64,000 nucleotides of DNA from Curtobacterium sp. TC1 (GTDB lineage Bacteria > Actinomycetota > Actinomycetes > Actinomycetales > Microbacteriaceae): the NCBI RefSeq assembly GCF_019844075.1, contig NZ_CP081964.1, positions 1,984,001-2,048,000 of the forward strand, in the 5' to 3' direction. Position 1 is the first letter of the stretch, and each line of letters starts with the position of its first letter. The translations under genes and the position numbers were made by a program. The notes below the pieces were generated by a model, which was given only the letters and a program-made list of their open reading frames with translations, had not been told where the DNA came from and did not search any database. Shown here piece after piece: positions 1 to 7,842 of this stretch.

Positions 1-1232
1 TGCTCGGAGGACACCGAGACCCCGAGGACGGCGGTCCGCTCGTCGAACGTCGCCCGGGTGCGGACGACCGCGTCGCGTTCGCGCGTGCGGCGGTCGATGC
101 GGTCCTCGAGTTGGGCGAGCGCGTTGCCGCCCTGGTCGCGCAGCCGCGCCTCGGCGTCGCGCAGCTCGATCTCCACGGCGGCGTGCCGGGCTTCCGCAGC
201 GGCGACCTCGGCGCGGGACGCGGTGCGCTCCCGACCGTTGCGGTCCACCTCGGCGTCGAGCAGATCGCGCTTCCGCGAGGCCGTCCAGTGCGCGAACGGG
301 GAGACCTCGGCACCGGTGGCGATGCCGTCCAGCGCCGCGGCCGCGGCCTTCGAGCGCTCGATCTCGTCGTGCAGGTCGGTGATGGGGGAGAGGATGCGGA
401 CCTTGCGCTCCTCGGTGTCCATCGCCTCGTACGCCTCGTCGAGCGCGGAGAAGTGCGCGAGGGCACGGTCGGCCGCCTCGTAGGTGCCGGGGGTCTCGAG
501 CACGAGCGACTTGTACAGCGCGTCGACCGTCGGCAGGTGCTGCCCGGCCTGGATGCGCGCGAGCAGGCGCATCGCCCGGTTGCCGCCACCGGAGTCGCCG
601 ATGCCGAGGCGCGTCTGCAGCGTGTACGCGAGCTCCTGGTAGGTGTCGCGGATGACGAGGCCGGGAACACGACCGGTCAGTTCGAGGTGGTGGAACCGCG
701 TCGGCACGAACTCCTCGAGGCGACGCAGGTCGAAGGTGTCGTCGACCGTGGCCATGGTCATCTGGATGTCGCCGACGCCCCGCGCGCGCTTCGGCACGAT
801 GTACGCCCGCAACACCGTGAAGCGGCGCTCGTCGTCGTTCCGGAACGTGACCGCGGCCGCACCCCAGGTGGTCTGGTCGTCGCCGCGCAGGTTCACGTCG
901 CGCAGGGCGCCGGACTCGGGGTCGCGGCGGGTGTCGACCTTGCCGCGCAGGTACGTGAGCAGGTTGCGCTGGTCGGCGCTGCGGGCACGCCCGGTCGTGG
1001 CGTCGTTCGAGGCGCCGTTGAACGGCACGTCGGACGGCATCATCACGGCCAGGTACGCGTCCATGAGCGTGGACTTGCCGGTGCCGGACGCGCCGGAGAT
1101 GAGCGTCGCGGTGCCGGACAGCTCGACCTGGCGGTGACCGTGGAACCCGCCCCAGTTGACGACCTGCATCGACTCGGCGCGCCACTGCGCGACCGTGTCG
1201 AAGAGCGCCGGGATCTCGAACGTGTCGGTCAC
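1..1232 (-). CDS. jetC: JetC, SMC/MukB-like ATPase of a Wadjet system (partial, 3' end off window)
   Basis: Open frame from the GTG at 1232 to the left edge (about 410 residues, still open). Near residue 45 it has a Walker A motif (SGASGTGKST), followed by a charged region rich in E, R and A with long helices toward the edge, as expected for the head and first coiled coil of a MukB/SbcC-like protein. The GTG overlaps the jetB stop (GTGA), so the two are translationally coupled. In Wadjet systems JetC is the SMC motor that works with JetA and JetB to extrude DNA, and JetD cuts small circular DNA. JetD would lie just outside the window. The family call rests on gene order plus the Walker A. Confidence 0.85.
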   Translation of the reverse strand, partial: MTDTFEIPALFDTVAQWRAESMQVVNWGGFHGHRQVELSGTATLISGASGTGKSTLMDAYLAVMMPSDVPFNGASNDATTGRARSADQRNLLTYLRGKVDTRRDPESGALRDVNLRGDDQTTWGAAAVTFRNDDERRFTVLRAYIVPKRARGVGDIQMTMATVDDTFDLRRLEEFVPTRFHHLELTGRVPGLVIRDTYQELAYTLQTRLGIGDSGGGNRAMRLLARIQAGQHLPTVDALYKSLVLETPGTYEAADRALAHFSALDEAYEAMDTEERKVRILSPITDLHDEIERSKAAAAALDGIATGAEVSPFAHWTASRKRDLLDAEVDRNGRERTASRAEVAAAEARHAAVEIELRDAEARLRDQGGNALAQLEDRIDRRTRERDAVVRTRATFDERTAVLGVSVSSE

Positions 1233-2008
1233 GCTTCCGTCTCGCCTTCGTCGTCGGTGTCGGTGTCGTCAGTCGGGAGGCCCGGGTCGGCTCCGTCGGT
1301 CGGCTCGCCGCCCGGGGCGGTCGCCACTTCCTGCGCGGTGGTGGTCCGCAACCACGTGTCCAGTTCCAGCAGGCGCTCCAGGGGGAGCAGCACCTCGACG
1401 ACGCTCGCCACCCGGAAGCGGTCCGGGTCGGACGTGCGGATCAGGATGCGCGCCGTGACGAGGCGCTCGACGGCCTTCGCCACACGGCCCTCGTCACGGG
1501 TGCGGTCGGTCGCGGTGGCCGGTCGGAACCCGGCGACGTGCCCGAGGATCTCGGAGCGGTCGACGACGACCTGGTCCGGCCCCGGTCGGGCATCGGCTCG
1601 CAGCCGCATCCGCAGGTAGACGAGGACGATCGTCTCCTCGCGGGTGTACGGCAGGTCGCGCAGCAGGGTCGGGAACGTGCGGCGCTGGCTCTCCGAGCGG
1701 GCCTGGCGCTTCCAGGCGACCTCGCGGTCGCGGTCGACGTGGAGCTCGAGGAACAGGTCGTTCAGGCGCGATCGTAGTTGGTACTCGCCGTCGAGCACCG
1801 CACGCCACTCGTCGGGGTGTGTGCGGGAGCTGACGTACGAGTGGCGGAGCAGCGCCACCAGGGCGCGGCGCTGGTGTTCGTCGAGCCGACCCTCGTCGCC
1901 CTCGAAGAGGGCGAAGCTGGACTCGTCGCGTTCGTCGTCCTGCAGGACCGTTGCGGGGTCGTCGTAGGGGACCGTCTCGTCGACCGGTGCCGGCGTCGTG
2001 TCGCTCAC
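1229..2008 (-). CDS. jetB: JetB, DUF4194 accessory subunit of Wadjet
   Basis: 259 residues from a GTG that overlaps the jetA stop as GTGA; the end overlaps jetC the same way, so jetABC read as one tightly coupled operon. The N-terminus and C-terminus are acidic and low complexity. The middle (about residues 45-225) is a mixed helix/strand winged-helix-like domain typical of DUF4194, the MukE/kite-like subunit that bridges JetA and the JetC heads. Length and position between a DUF3375 and an SMC gene match type I Wadjet. No catalytic motif is expected. Confidence 0.85.
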   Translation of the reverse strand: MSDTTPAPVDETVPYDDPATVLQDDERDESSFALFEGDEGRLDEHQRRALVALLRHSYVSSRTHPDEWRAVLDGEYQLRSRLNDLFLELHVDRDREVAWKRQARSESQRRTFPTLLRDLPYTREETIVLVYLRMRLRADARPGPDQVVVDRSEILGHVAGFRPATATDRTRDEGRVAKAVERLVTARILIRTSDPDRFRVASVVEVLLPLERLLELDTWLRTTTAQEVATAPGGEPTDGADPGLPTDDTDTDDEGETEA

Positions 2009-3540
2009 CGTGCCTCCTGTGCGTTCTGTGTGTCGTCGTGGGGATCGCCGGCCGGCGTGCGCTCCGCAGCGAGCGCCGCGGTGGGCATGTGGAAGGTGAC
2101 CGGGCTGCCGTCCGGGCGCACCGTGCGGTGTTCGGCGAGGTGCGCGGCGGACTCGAAGTCGTCGCGCCCCGTCAGCAGGTGGGCGAGGCCGAACAACTCG
2201 ACCGGTCGACGCTGCTGGGGCGGCAGCCCGTGGAACGCGTCGACGCTCGAGTCGGCCTCGGCGAACCGGAGTGCGGCGCGCAGCTCGGTCAGGAGCGGAC
2301 CGCCGTGCTTGCGGAGCATCTCGACGTCGAGGTCCTCGAAGACGTCGTCGTCGGGTTCCTCGATGGGTGGCGGCACCGACTCGGCGTCCGGGTCGTAGAA
2401 GCGTTCGCGCAGGGTGCCGATCTCGGCCGATGCCGGCAGCAGCGGGAGCGGGATGCGGTCGCGCGCGCCGCCCTGGTCCATCAGCGTCGCCAGGCCGCGG
2501 TTGATCGAACGGATGACGGCGTCGAGTTCACGGTCGCGGACCACGTCGTGGGCGACGATCTGGTCGCGGAGCGTGGCGGTGAGCTGGCGGCGCTGGGCGA
2601 GGACGTCCTCGATGCCCTGGCGGAGGATCGTCACCGTGTTGCGGAACGCGCGACGCTCACCGGCGCCGAGGCCCTCGGCGAAGGGATGGGACAGGATCGT
2701 GGCGATGTCGTCCCGCAGGCGGAGCAGCAGCGCGTCGTCGCGCAGGAGCTCGAAGGCGCCCTCGAACGCGCGGCCCTCCGGTGTGGCCTGCATCAGGTTG
2801 TCGGTGCGTGCGAGGTAGTCGTCGAGGATCTCGCCGATCGGACGGACCTCTTGCCGGAAGTCCTCGACGATCGAGCGGTGCATCGTCGCGACGGCCTCTT
2901 CCACACGCTTGAAGTCGCTCGGGAGCTGCCGGATGAGGTCGGAGATGTTCGTGTAGCCGTCCCGCATCCGGTCGTCCTCGACGGTGACGACGTCGTCGCC
3001 GTGCTCGAGGCGTTCGCGCTCAGCCTGCAGCTCGGCGATCTGGGCGTCGATGCGGCGGATCTGCACGTCGGGGTCGGGCTCGGCGCGAGCGGCCCAGCGG
3101 TGCACGGCGTCCACGATCATCGCCAGGCGGCTCTCGCTGATCAGGGCACGGTCGGCGGACAGGGCGTCGACGAGGCTCAGGGCCTCGAGCGCGTGGCTCG
3201 TCAGGGAGTACTGCTCGTCGCCGTCCGGGGAGTTGGAGCGCACGAGCCACTGGGCCGCCACCCACTCACGGCAGAGGGCGCGGCCGTTCGGTCGGGGGTC
3301 CTGCTCGCTCTGCTCGTGCTGGTCGCTCGCGGGCACGCGCGCGCCCGAGGCCTGCAGGCGGGCGACGTGCTCCTCGACCTGCAGGTGCATGCGGTCGGCG
3401 GGGACGTACTGGACGTCGCGGTCGAAGACCGTGCGGAACACGGCGAGGACCGTCGCGCTCGTCGGGCGGGACATGAGCCGCAGGGTCGGACGGTCGAGGA
3501 CCGCTCGGACCCGGGCGAACTCGAGGTCGACGTCGGTCAT
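2005..3540 (-). CDS. jetA: JetA, DUF3375 kleisin-like subunit of Wadjet
   Basis: 511 residues. The ATG at 3540 is chosen because GAAGGGG sits about 5 bases upstream; the frame is open further up to 3603, but that stretch runs into the tRNA terminator. Mostly helical, with a charged central segment and a C-terminal domain following an acidic linker (about residues 395-415), as in DUF3375 proteins, the MukF/kleisin counterpart of Wadjet. First gene of the jetABC(D) operon. Wadjet recognises DNA topology and restricts plasmids, so this host locus would act against incoming circular elements. Confidence 0.87.
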   Translation of the reverse strand: MTDVDLEFARVRAVLDRPTLRLMSRPTSATVLAVFRTVFDRDVQYVPADRMHLQVEEHVARLQASGARVPASDQHEQSEQDPRPNGRALCREWVAAQWLVRSNSPDGDEQYSLTSHALEALSLVDALSADRALISESRLAMIVDAVHRWAARAEPDPDVQIRRIDAQIAELQAERERLEHGDDVVTVEDDRMRDGYTNISDLIRQLPSDFKRVEEAVATMHRSIVEDFRQEVRPIGEILDDYLARTDNLMQATPEGRAFEGAFELLRDDALLLRLRDDIATILSHPFAEGLGAGERRAFRNTVTILRQGIEDVLAQRRQLTATLRDQIVAHDVVRDRELDAVIRSINRGLATLMDQGGARDRIPLPLLPASAEIGTLRERFYDPDAESVPPPIEEPDDDVFEDLDVEMLRKHGGPLLTELRAALRFAEADSSVDAFHGLPPQQRRPVELFGLAHLLTGRDDFESAAHLAEHRTVRPDGSPVTFHMPTAALAAERTPAGDPHDDTQNAQEAR

Positions 3541-3602
3541 GCGCCCCTTCGTCCGATCGTGCTGGTGGTGCGGCCCGCGTGCTGCGGGCCGGTGAGATGA
3601 CA

Positions 3603-3630
3603 AGAGCCCGACGCTGCTGCGTCGGGCTCT
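3603..3630 (-). terminator. Intrinsic-type terminator after tRNA-Val(CAC)
   Basis: Perfect 11-bp stem AGAGCCCGACG/CGTCGGGCTCT with a 6-base loop, 11 bases downstream of the tRNA-Val(CAC) 3' end and upstream of jetA. There is no long U-tract on the minus strand. It should separate tRNA transcription from the jet operon. Confidence 0.7.
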
Positions 3631-3640
3631 GTCTCAAGGG

Positions 3641-3713
3641 TGGGCGATACCAGACTCGAACTGATGACCTCTTCGGTGTGAACGAAGCGCGCTACCAACT
3701 GCGCCAATCGCCC
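3641..3713 (-). tRNA. tRNA-Val(CAC)
   Basis: Cloverleaf reads GGGCGAT...ATCGCCC with a perfect 7-bp acceptor stem, discriminator A, anticodon stem CTTCG/CGAAG and loop TTCACAC giving anticodon CAC. CCA is not encoded. A -10-like TACTAT lies upstream on the minus strand (3741-3736). It is divergent from the three tRNA genes to the right and is not interrupted. Confidence 0.95.
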
Positions 3714-4072
3714 CCTGCACTGTTCGTGCGAGTCGATAGTAGCGGATGTCTCGCGGTGCTCCGAACACGACGCGCTGCCCGGGTGTGGCGCGCTGCGCGT
3801 GTGCAGCGGCGCACCGTGCGGCGTTGGGGCGCGTTCGCACGGTGCGGCATTGGCGCCTCGGTGCGAGCTTGACCGTATGGTGCGGGGCTGAAAGCAGGCA
3901 CGGAGCACACAACCGTGCACCACATGGCAAAGACTGCGCCGTGCGAGGGGGCTCGAGCCGGCCGGATCCGCATGAACTCGGGGGACACGCCCGGTGAACG
4001 GGAAGGATTTTGGCGGATGCCCCTGGGTTCGTATAGAGTTTACGTCGTCGCCGCGACAGCGGAAAGACAAGT
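3714..4072. other. Intergenic region between divergent tRNA units
   Basis: No convincing coding frame. It holds the promoter for the leftward tRNA-Val(CAC) (TACTAT near 3736-3741 on the minus strand) and, at its right end, the promoter for the rightward tRNA array. ORFs called here are shadows in GC-rich DNA. Confidence 0.6.
4010..4037 (+). promoter_or_regulatory. Probable promoter of the tRNA-Gly/Cys/Val array
   Basis: TTGGCG at 4010-4015, 16-base spacer, TATAGA at 4032-4037, about 35 bases before tRNA-Gly. This is the best -35/-10 pair in the interval and resembles the housekeeping actinobacterial consensus. Confidence 0.6.
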
Positions 4073-4144
4073 GCGGATGTGGCGCAGTGGTAGCGCATCA
4101 CCTTGCCAAGGTGAGGGTCGCGAGTTCGAATCTCGTCATCCGCT
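4073..4144 (+). tRNA. tRNA-Gly(GCC)
   Basis: 72 bases; acceptor GCGGATG/CATCCGC, discriminator T, anticodon stem TCACC/GGTGA with loop TTGCCAA, anticodon GCC. CCA not encoded. First gene of a three-tRNA array. Confidence 0.96.
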
Positions 4145-4226
4145 CGAGTGTGGGGCTTCTCGAAGCCCTGCGACTCACCAGAGGGTATCCCACCGTTCGG
4201 GTACTCACGGAGACGTGAACCTCGAT

Positions 4227-4300
4227 GGTGGGGTGGCCGAGAGGCTAGGCAGCGGCCTGCAAAGCCGTCCACGCGGGTTCGAATCCCGTCCCCACCTCCA
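4227..4300 (+). tRNA. tRNA-Cys(GCA)
   Basis: Acceptor GGTGGGG/CCCCACC, discriminator T and an encoded CCA end. Anticodon loop CTGCAAA gives GCA. Second gene of the array. Confidence 0.95.
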
Positions 4301-4348
4301 GCAACACCCTCCAGATCCTGTGCGAACTCCGGTTCAGACAGGGAATCT

Positions 4349-4420
4349 GGGCGATTGGCGCAGCGGTAGCGCGCTTCCCTGACACGGAAGAGGTCACTGG
4401 TTCGATCCCAGTATCGCCCA
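4349..4420 (+). tRNA. tRNA-Val(GAC), integration target of the island
   Basis: 72 bases; acceptor GGGCGAT/ATCGCCC, anticodon stem CTTCC/GGAAG, loop CTGACAC, anticodon GAC. Complete: its 3' part from 4375 on is identical to the repeat at the far end of the island, so the element supplies a functional 3' end on integration and the tRNA stays intact. Confidence 0.96.
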
Positions 4421-4421
4421 C
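4375..4421 (+). repeat. attL: 47-bp direct repeat inside tRNA-Val(GAC)
   Basis: Identical over 47 bases to 36952-36998; the match breaks at 4374 and 4422. It spans the end of the anticodon arm, T arm and acceptor 3' strand, the usual attB segment of tyrosine recombinases. Confidence 0.9.
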
Positions 4422-4425
4422 GAAA

Positions 4426-4455
4426 CGAAAACCCCCGGAAATCCGGGGGTTTTCG
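4426..4455 (+). terminator. Terminator of the tRNA array carried on the element
   Basis: CGAAAACCCCCGGA stem paired with TCCGGGGGTTTTCG across a tiny loop, followed by CGTTT. It lies immediately inside attL, so the element brings its own terminator for the target tRNA; the ancestral one is at 37004-37039. Confidence 0.85.
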
Positions 4456-4495
4456 CGTTTCATCAGGTATTACGAAGGGCTCAGATCAGAGCACG

Positions 4496-4520
4496 TGGCA
4501 CGGTTTTGGCACGATCCTTG
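4496..4520 (+). repeat. Left arm-type site candidate
   Basis: Two copies of TGGCACG spaced 11 bases start to start (TGGCACGGTTTTGGCACG). A near copy, TTGGCACGGTTCTTGGCACG, is at 36817-36836 near the right end. Paired short direct repeats at both ends of an element are what arm-binding sites of a tyrosine recombinase look like. Confidence 0.55.
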
Positions 4521-4817
4521 CAAGGTCCTGCCGCCCCCGCGCCGTGGCAGATGCCACCTTGGTCGCCTTGTCGTCGATCGTCGTCATCGTCGCGTCCGAA
4601 ACCGATCAGGCTGACCCGCGGACGAGCGACCGTTGGCGTGTGCCCGTGACGCGAGCGTGGCACGTGCAGTGACTGAGTCGGCGCCCGCGCTGCAAGAGCT
4701 CGACGGCCGATGTCGGTGCTCGAACCGTCGTGTCCGATGCGCGAGTCGCTCTCACGCGCTCTGCTTCGGTGCTTCACGGCCGACGCCGTGCTGCCCGCGG
4801 GGCGAGTCTCGCACGAA
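4521..4817. other. Non-coding left end of the island
   Basis: No supportable gene between the arm-type repeats and the integrase terminator. Frames open here on either strand have unbiased composition. Probably part of the recombination region. Confidence 0.5.
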
Positions 4818-4864
4818 CGCCGAAAGCCGGCCTGTCGACGAATCAAACAGGCCGGCTTTCGGCG
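4818..4864 (-). terminator. Strong hairpin downstream of the integrase
   Basis: Perfect 18-bp inverted repeat (CGCCGAAAGCCGGCCTGT and its complement) with an 11-base loop, 21 bases beyond the integrase stop. It is best read as the integrase operon terminator, possibly bidirectional. Confidence 0.75.
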
Positions 4865-4884
4865 AGATGGACGGGGATGGGGGT

Positions 4885-6027
4885 TCAGAGCCGGTTCGCG
4901 ATGCCAGATCCCGAGGCGAGGTCTTCGAGCTTCGCGACCAGCGGGTCGAAGTCCGCGGGGAAGAGCCCGGTGTAGACGTCGAGCGTGATGCTCGGCTTCG
5001 CGTGCCCGAGCATGCTCTGCACGAGTGGCACGGTCGCACCCGCAGACACCCCGAGGCTCGCGGCGGTGTGCCGTAAGTCGTGCGGGGTGAGCTTCGGGAA
5101 ATGCTGCACGACCGTCCGATGCGCGAAGTCGCTCGCGGGCCAGCTTGCGATCGCCCGCTGAACGGCCGGAGCGAAGACGCGACGCCGCCAGGTCGAGAGC
5201 CTGAGCATGCCGCCCTCCGGCGCGATGAAGACGAGGTCGTGTGCGGCACGTCCTGCCGAGCGTCGTCGGAGCGGCTCCATGACCTGTGGCACTCCGGGAA
5301 CCTGTCGCGCCTTGCCGTTCTTGGGCGGACCGAGCACGAGCTCGCCCCTGACCTCGGTCGCGGACCTCCGCACGCGCACGACGTTGTTCGCGAAGTCGAG
5401 GTCGGCGAACGTGAGCGCAGCGGCTTCGCCGAACCGGAGACCAGAGAACGCCAGAAAGGCGATGAGCATCCGGTCGCGCTCCTGCGCCTCGTCGAGGAGG
5501 TGCGCGACCTGCGGGGCGCTGAGGTAGCCGTGCTCGCGCGTCACTACGGTGGGCAGCTTGACTCCTCGCGCTGGGTTCCCGGTCAGCAGGCCCTGCTCGA
5601 CACACTCCTCGAGAACGCCCCCGAGGATCTGGTGCGCCTTTTGGATCGTCTGCGCTCCGGCGCCGGCGGCGTGGATGGACTCCACCCAGGCCCGCACCGA
5701 CTTCTTCGTGAGGGCCTCGAGCGACGTCTCGCTCCAGTAGGGCGTGATCCACTTGCCCGCGACGGCCGCGCGGTTCGCGACCGTGGTCGCGGCGAGCGTC
5801 GCGCGCCGCGCGAGGAACTCGTCGATGAACGGGCCGAGCTTCTGCGACAGGTCAGACTGGGTCCGGTAGGTCGGCTTACTCATCGCGACGACGTTTGCCG
5901 CGGACCAGACGTTCGCGTCTCGCTTGGTCCGGAACCCGCGCTTCCGCGTCGTTCCCCCGTCCGGCTTGGTGTACCCGACCTCGAACCGCTTGCCCTTTGC
6001 CGTCTCGTACTCTCGGATCGTGGCCAT
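4885..6027 (-). CDS. int: Site-specific tyrosine recombinase (integrase)
   Basis: 380 residues, full length for a tRNA-targeting phage-type integrase. N-terminal arm-binding domain (about 1-55), SAM-like core-binding domain (about 60-150) and catalytic domain (165-380) with R198 in SGLRFGE, K236, H316-x-x-R319 in HDLRH, H342 in GHAK and nucleophile Y352. All catalytic residues are present, so it should be active. The start overlaps the stop of the upstream excisionase-like gene by one base (TGATG). It lies next to attL and transcribes toward it, as is standard for such islands. It should catalyse integration at and excision from tRNA-Val(GAC). Confidence 0.95.
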   Translation of the reverse strand: MATIREYETAKGKRFEVGYTKPDGGTTRKRGFRTKRDANVWSAANVVAMSKPTYRTQSDLSQKLGPFIDEFLARRATLAATTVANRAAVAGKWITPYWSETSLEALTKKSVRAWVESIHAAGAGAQTIQKAHQILGGVLEECVEQGLLTGNPARGVKLPTVVTREHGYLSAPQVAHLLDEAQERDRMLIAFLAFSGLRFGEAAALTFADLDFANNVVRVRRSATEVRGELVLGPPKNGKARQVPGVPQVMEPLRRRSAGRAAHDLVFIAPEGGMLRLSTWRRRVFAPAVQRAIASWPASDFAHRTVVQHFPKLTPHDLRHTAASLGVSAGATVPLVQSMLGHAKPSITLDVYTGLFPADFDPLVAKLEDLASGSGIANRL

Positions 6028-6371
6028 CAGGCAGCCACTCCGTTGTGCGAGACGCGCGTCTGCTCGACGTAGTCGAGCAGGTCACTGAGGCGGTAGGCCA
6101 CGGAGCGGCCGACCTTGATGTACGCGGGGCCGCGGCGGAGGTAGCGCCACTGGGCGAGCGTGCCCACGGACGTGAGGAGGAACGATGCGGCTTCAGCCGG
6201 CTTGAGGAGAGCTGCGTACTTCTGGGTGAGCTCGCGGGTCTCCGATTCCGCGGTCAGGCGGCTCAAGGACGTGGGCATGGGTGGTTCGCTTTCGGTGCTG
6301 GACGTGGCGAGCTCGGTGAGCCCGTTGTCTTCCGGAGTGGGTGACGCACCGTCTATGCGCGAACGCGACAT
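6027..6371 (-). CDS. xis: Excisionase-like helix-turn-helix protein
   Basis: 114 residues from the upstream ATG, or 83 residues from the ATG at 6278. The C-terminal two thirds is an HTH_17/MerR-like domain: LLKPAEAASFL, then WRYLRRGPAYIKVGR and YRLSDLLDYVE. This is the classic excisionase/recombination directionality factor pattern. It is fused translationally to the integrase (stop and start overlap). The N-terminal 31 residues are polar and without pattern, and neither start has a strong ribosome site, so the true start is uncertain. Expected to bend attachment-site DNA and favour excision, and possibly repress int. Confidence 0.82.
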   Translation of the reverse strand: MSRSRIDGASPTPEDNGLTELATSSTESEPPMPTSLSRLTAESETRELTQKYAALLKPAEAASFLLTSVGTLAQWRYLRRGPAYIKVGRSVAYRLSDLLDYVEQTRVSHNGVAA

Positions 6372-7146
6372 CAGCCGTGATCAAAGAACGTAAGCCCAGG
6401 TCACGTCGGCGAGTCGTTCCCTACGCATGAGACGCGCTCGGTCCTCTCGAAAGAGCTCTGTCAGGTGTGGCAAGAAGGTGAAGCCCAACCTCGGTGTCCC
6501 CTGAGCGCGGCGTTCTCCGAACCGGCCAGATGCGGCACGCGCCTCGAAGTTCCGGGACGCACGTCCCAGCTGGTGCCCCGATGACCGCTGGCGGTGCCGT
6601 CTTCGGTTACGGATCTATTGCGACCGACCGATGTCGGCCGAAGGACCTTGATGACTACCCGGGAAAGGATGACAGTGACTTTGTCAGGTGGTGTATCGGT
6701 CGGCCAGTTCGAGGCAGGTAAGCAGTCCGTATGGCGCTCCACCTTTGAGAACTCCAGCGAACGGGCTATCTGTGACAAGTTGCACGGGTCGGGCTATAGA
6801 AGGCCAGCCGCCTCGCTGGGGGAGTGCGCCGGCGGATGGCATCAGGACGCCTGCTCCGGTGGCGGCGAAGCAGCGGCGCTTACGCGCGCGTCAAGCATCA
6901 GCGCGTCGAGACGACGTAGCCGTATCGGGCGCTCGAGGCCCACCCTCGTGCGCATACTCGGATGCATCAGAGGTGAATCGTCTTCGGTTGCGCGCTGCCT
7001 GGGGAGCCAGTGCAGTCTTGCGTCAGCGGGATCGACTGCTCCATTCAAGGTCGACCGCTACGAGCCGTTCGACGTCCTCGCTGTACTTGCGGCGACAGAG
7101 ACGAATTCAGACGACTTAGGTGTGTCGGACGATCGGATCAGCCCGG
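6372..7146. other. 775-base region without a convincing gene
   Basis: Several open frames exist on both strands but none shows protein-like composition, a ribosome site or a recognisable family. It lies between the divergent xis-int unit and the first cargo gene, so it may hold the xis promoter and regulatory sites. Confidence 0.5.
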
Positions 7147-7158
7147 TAGCGTCGCGAT
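7147..7158 (+). promoter_or_regulatory. -10 element of a leaderless transcript
   Basis: TAGCGT at 7147-7152 followed by exactly six bases and then the GTG at 7159. The same TANNNT-six-start spacing recurs at other genes in the window. Confidence 0.5.
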
Positions 7159-7443
7159 GTGACTGTAGCCCTCATCGTCCTCTTCTCAGCCTCCGCGATC
7201 TTGCCCATCGCGGGCCTGGTTCGTCTCTATCGAGCGGCACGCGCCGCGTCCATCAAACGACAAGCTGAGGTCGATCAGCGCGGTTTCATAGAACCGACCT
7301 TTGGGGACTTCGATGCCTTTGTCGCATCGTGGTCAGAAGAAGTTCTGACGGAGGACCGCAAAGCCAGATTCGTCGATCTCCTCCTGATCGGGGGCGGCCT
7401 GGTCTGCGGGGCTTCAGCGAGCATCTGGGATGTACTCGTTTAG
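7159..7443 (+). CDS. Small membrane protein, unknown
   Basis: 94 residues from a GTG placed at leaderless distance from TAGCGT. Two hydrophobic segments (about 2-22 and 70-91) flank an amphipathic, charged middle with FGDFDAFVASW. No ribosome site, no family recognised. It stands alone between non-coding stretches in the accessory island. The promoter spacing is the main support for the start. Confidence 0.5.
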   Translation: MTVALIVLFSASAILPIAGLVRLYRAARAASIKRQAEVDQRGFIEPTFGDFDAFVASWSEEVLTEDRKARFVDLLLIGGGLVCGASASIWDVLV

Positions 7444-7842
7444 CGCCACTCGAGCCATGCTCGTCATTCATCTAGCAACGGTATCGACCACTCAGTAACC
7501 AATGGGCAGGAGTTTTCCCCACACGGCGCGCGAGACAAGGTCAGGTAGCTCGCGCCACCAGTCGAGCTCGTCATCCTGAGATGACCGAGGCGAAGTGCCC
7601 GACCTCGACGCCGAGATCACCCGCCCGCTCACTCGTCGTTGCGGTCCGCCGAGTCGAGTTGCTCGACGAGATCTGCGAAGTTCAGGTTCAGCGCAGTGGC
7701 GACACGCCACCACGACTCGACGGCGCCACAACCCGCTGGACACGTCCACGAAGGAGGAGGCCATCGGCAGCCGCGAACAGCGCGCACAGTCTGGCGAGCC
7801 AAGGATTCTGCGCGAAACTACACAGCGGTTACTTCCTGCTCC
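7444..7842. other. Gap with a probable minus-strand XRE-type remnant
   Basis: Reading the minus strand from about 7760 to 7636 gives ...WWRVATALNLNFADLVEQL... ending in a stop. This looks like the C-terminal end of a lambda-repressor-type HTH protein (helix 4-5 region). No intact N-terminal helix-turn-helix can be found in frame upstream, so it is at most a decayed piece. Nothing else is supportable here. Confidence 0.3.

Noticed and set aside
111..1619. Long plus-strand open frame of 502 codons
   Set aside because: Antisense to jetC and jetB, whose Walker A motif and coupled starts are on the minus strand; the plus frame is compositional shadow of GC-rich codons.
1951..3600. Plus-strand open frame of 549 codons
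   Set aside because: Antisense shadow of jetA; low complexity Val/Asp/Arg-rich with no family pattern.
6494..7268. Genes in the region after the excisionase
   Set aside because: Frames on both strands have no ribosome site, no coding bias and no recognisable domain.
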